A stretch of DNA of 64,000 nucleotides from Microbacterium sp. JZ31 (GTDB lineage: Bacteria > Actinomycetota > Actinomycetes > Actinomycetales > Microbacteriaceae), in contig NZ_CP017661.1 of NCBI RefSeq assembly GCF_016805985.1, positions 2,480,001-2,544,000 on the forward strand, given 5' to 3'. Shown here piece after piece: positions 63,204-64,000 of this stretch. Position numbers and translations under genes: made by a program. The stretch's first letter is position 1; each line of letters begins with the position of its first letter. The notes beneath the pieces were generated by a model. The model did not search any database, was not told the origin of the DNA, and saw only the letters and a list, made by a program, of their open reading frames with translations.

Positions 63204-64000
63204 ATGAACGTGAACCCCCGCAGCAGTAGCGAGCCGCCGAAGGCGAACCCGGTGACGGTCACCCCCGCCACCCGGACGCCTCGGCGGCAGCCCCGCAGGC
63301 TCCGCGTCGACGATGTGCTCGTGGTGAAGCGGTCGCGCATCCGCACCGCGATCTCCGGCACCGTCGTCGGCAACTTCATGGAGTGGTTCGACTTCGGCAT
63401 CTACGGCTACCTGGCCGTCACGATGACCGCGGTGTTCACCGAGGGCCTGCCCACCGAGGCGGGTCTGCTCGTGACCCTGTTCGGCTTCGCGGTGTCGTTC
63501 CTCGTGCGCCCCCTCGGCGGCGCGGTGCTGGGCCCCATCGGCGACCGCATCGGGCGTCAGAAGGTGCTGTTCTTCACCATGGCGATGATGGCGGCGTCGA
63601 CGACCCTGATCGGCGTGCTGCCGACCGCCGCGCAGATCGGCCTGTGGGCGATCATCCCGCTGTACCTGCTGAAGATGGTGCAGGGCTTCTCGACCGGCGG
63701 CGAGTACGCCGGCGCGACGACGTACGTCGCCGAGTTCTCGCCGGACCGACGCCGCGGCTACTGGTCGTCGTGGCTCGACGCCGGCTCGTACCTGGGCTTC
63801 GCCGCCGGCGCCTCGACCGTCGCGGTGACGACCCTCATCGTCGAGTCGATCTCAGGCCCCGGCGCCATGACCGAGTACGGCTGGCGCATCCCGTTCCTCG
63901 TCGCCCTGCCCCTCGGCGTCGCCGCGATCTGGCTGCGCTCGCGCATCCCGGAGACGCCCGCGTACGAGGTCGCCGAGTCGACGGGCGAGACCAAGGCGGA
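63204..64000 (+). CDS. MHS-family MFS transporter (ProP-like), 3' end outside window
   Basis: The frame is open to the window end (265 codons seen). After a 45-residue Pro/Arg-rich tail, ISGTVVGNFMEWFDFGIYGYLAVTM starts TM1 of the metabolite:H+ symporter group. GPIGDRIGRQKVLFF is the MFS cytoplasmic signature between TM2 and TM3 and QGFSTGGEYAGATTYVAE the TM4-TM5 region typical of ProP and its relatives. The substrate is likely an osmolyte or organic acid. ATG 63204 is chosen; GTG 63201 is adjacent. Confidence 0.9.
   Translation, partial: MNVNPRSSSEPPKANPVTVTPATRTPRRQPRRLRVDDVLVVKRSRIRTAISGTVVGNFMEWFDFGIYGYLAVTMTAVFTEGLPTEAGLLVTLFGFAVSFLVRPLGGAVLGPIGDRIGRQKVLFFTMAMMAASTTLIGVLPTAAQIGLWAIIPLYLLKMVQGFSTGGEYAGATTYVAEFSPDRRRGYWSSWLDAGSYLGFAAGASTVAVTTLIVESISGPGAMTEYGWRIPFLVALPLGVAAIWLRSRIPETPAYEVAESTGETKA

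Overview
The window is a high-GC actinobacterial chromosome segment, most likely from the family Microbacteriaceae (a Microbacterium-like genome). This rests on the strong G/C bias at third codon positions, an Lsr2 nucleoid protein, an IdeR/DtxR-type regulator, very tight ATGA/GTGA gene overlaps and several small proteins of actinobacterial type. It is read from the sequence alone, so the genus is an inference.

Layout. Positions 1-8.8 kb hold a carbohydrate cluster: glycosyltransferases, a GmhA-type sugar-phosphate isomerase, two separate HldE-type kinase/nucleotidyltransferases and an SDR. It looks like a pathway that makes and transfers an activated heptose-like sugar. From 8.8 to 24.6 kb there is ordinary core content: LysR regulator/DJ-1 pair, tRNA-Ala, GNAT, GalU, 5-FTHF cyclo-ligase, FmdB-type protein, MscL, a large degenerate SF1 helicase, an Ogt-like/Tag pair, ActP/DUF485 acetate-type symporter with a divergent GAF-LuxR regulator, Lsr2 and a HesB-like protein. 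It ends at tRNA-Arg(CCT).

From just after tRNA-Arg (24.69 kb) to about 51.96 kb lies an accessory island with visibly lower GC, opposing gene blocks, broken genes and a relaxase remnant. It is dense in defence-type genes: a MazG-like hydrolase overlapping a GIY-YIG/DUF2075 ATPase; a Vsr endonuclease with a cytosine-5 DNA methyltransferase; a minus-strand operon of XRE regulator, dptF, dptG and dptH (the DNA-phosphorothioation-dependent restriction module) with no dndBCDE nearby; a RecF/SMC-like ATPase; a SIR2-domain protein; an MrcB/DUF3883 protein with a frameshift; a PIN-like gene with an in-frame stop; and a large STAND NTPase with a short glycine-rich tail domain. No integrase and no convincing att duplication are visible.

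From 51.96 kb to the end the core resumes: GH65 phosphorylase, CinA/PncC-type amidohydrolase, a membrane protein, aldo/keto reductase, an alpha/beta hydrolase (frameshifted), a histone-H1-like protein, HNH endonuclease, M23 peptidase, IdeR/DtxR regulator, phosphoserine aminotransferase and the start of an MHS-family transporter.

The observations I consider most worth following are the orphan dptFGH operon with its split dptH; the MazG + GIY-YIG/DUF2075 pair; the Ogt homologue whose acceptor cysteine is valine, overlapping a Tag homologue that lacks most zinc ligands; the big helicase with lost Walker residues; the STAND protein tail; and a 42-residue small ORF with an excellent Shine-Dalgarno. 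Several apparent lesions are single-base events in G/C runs, including one in a core gene, so some may be sequence errors.
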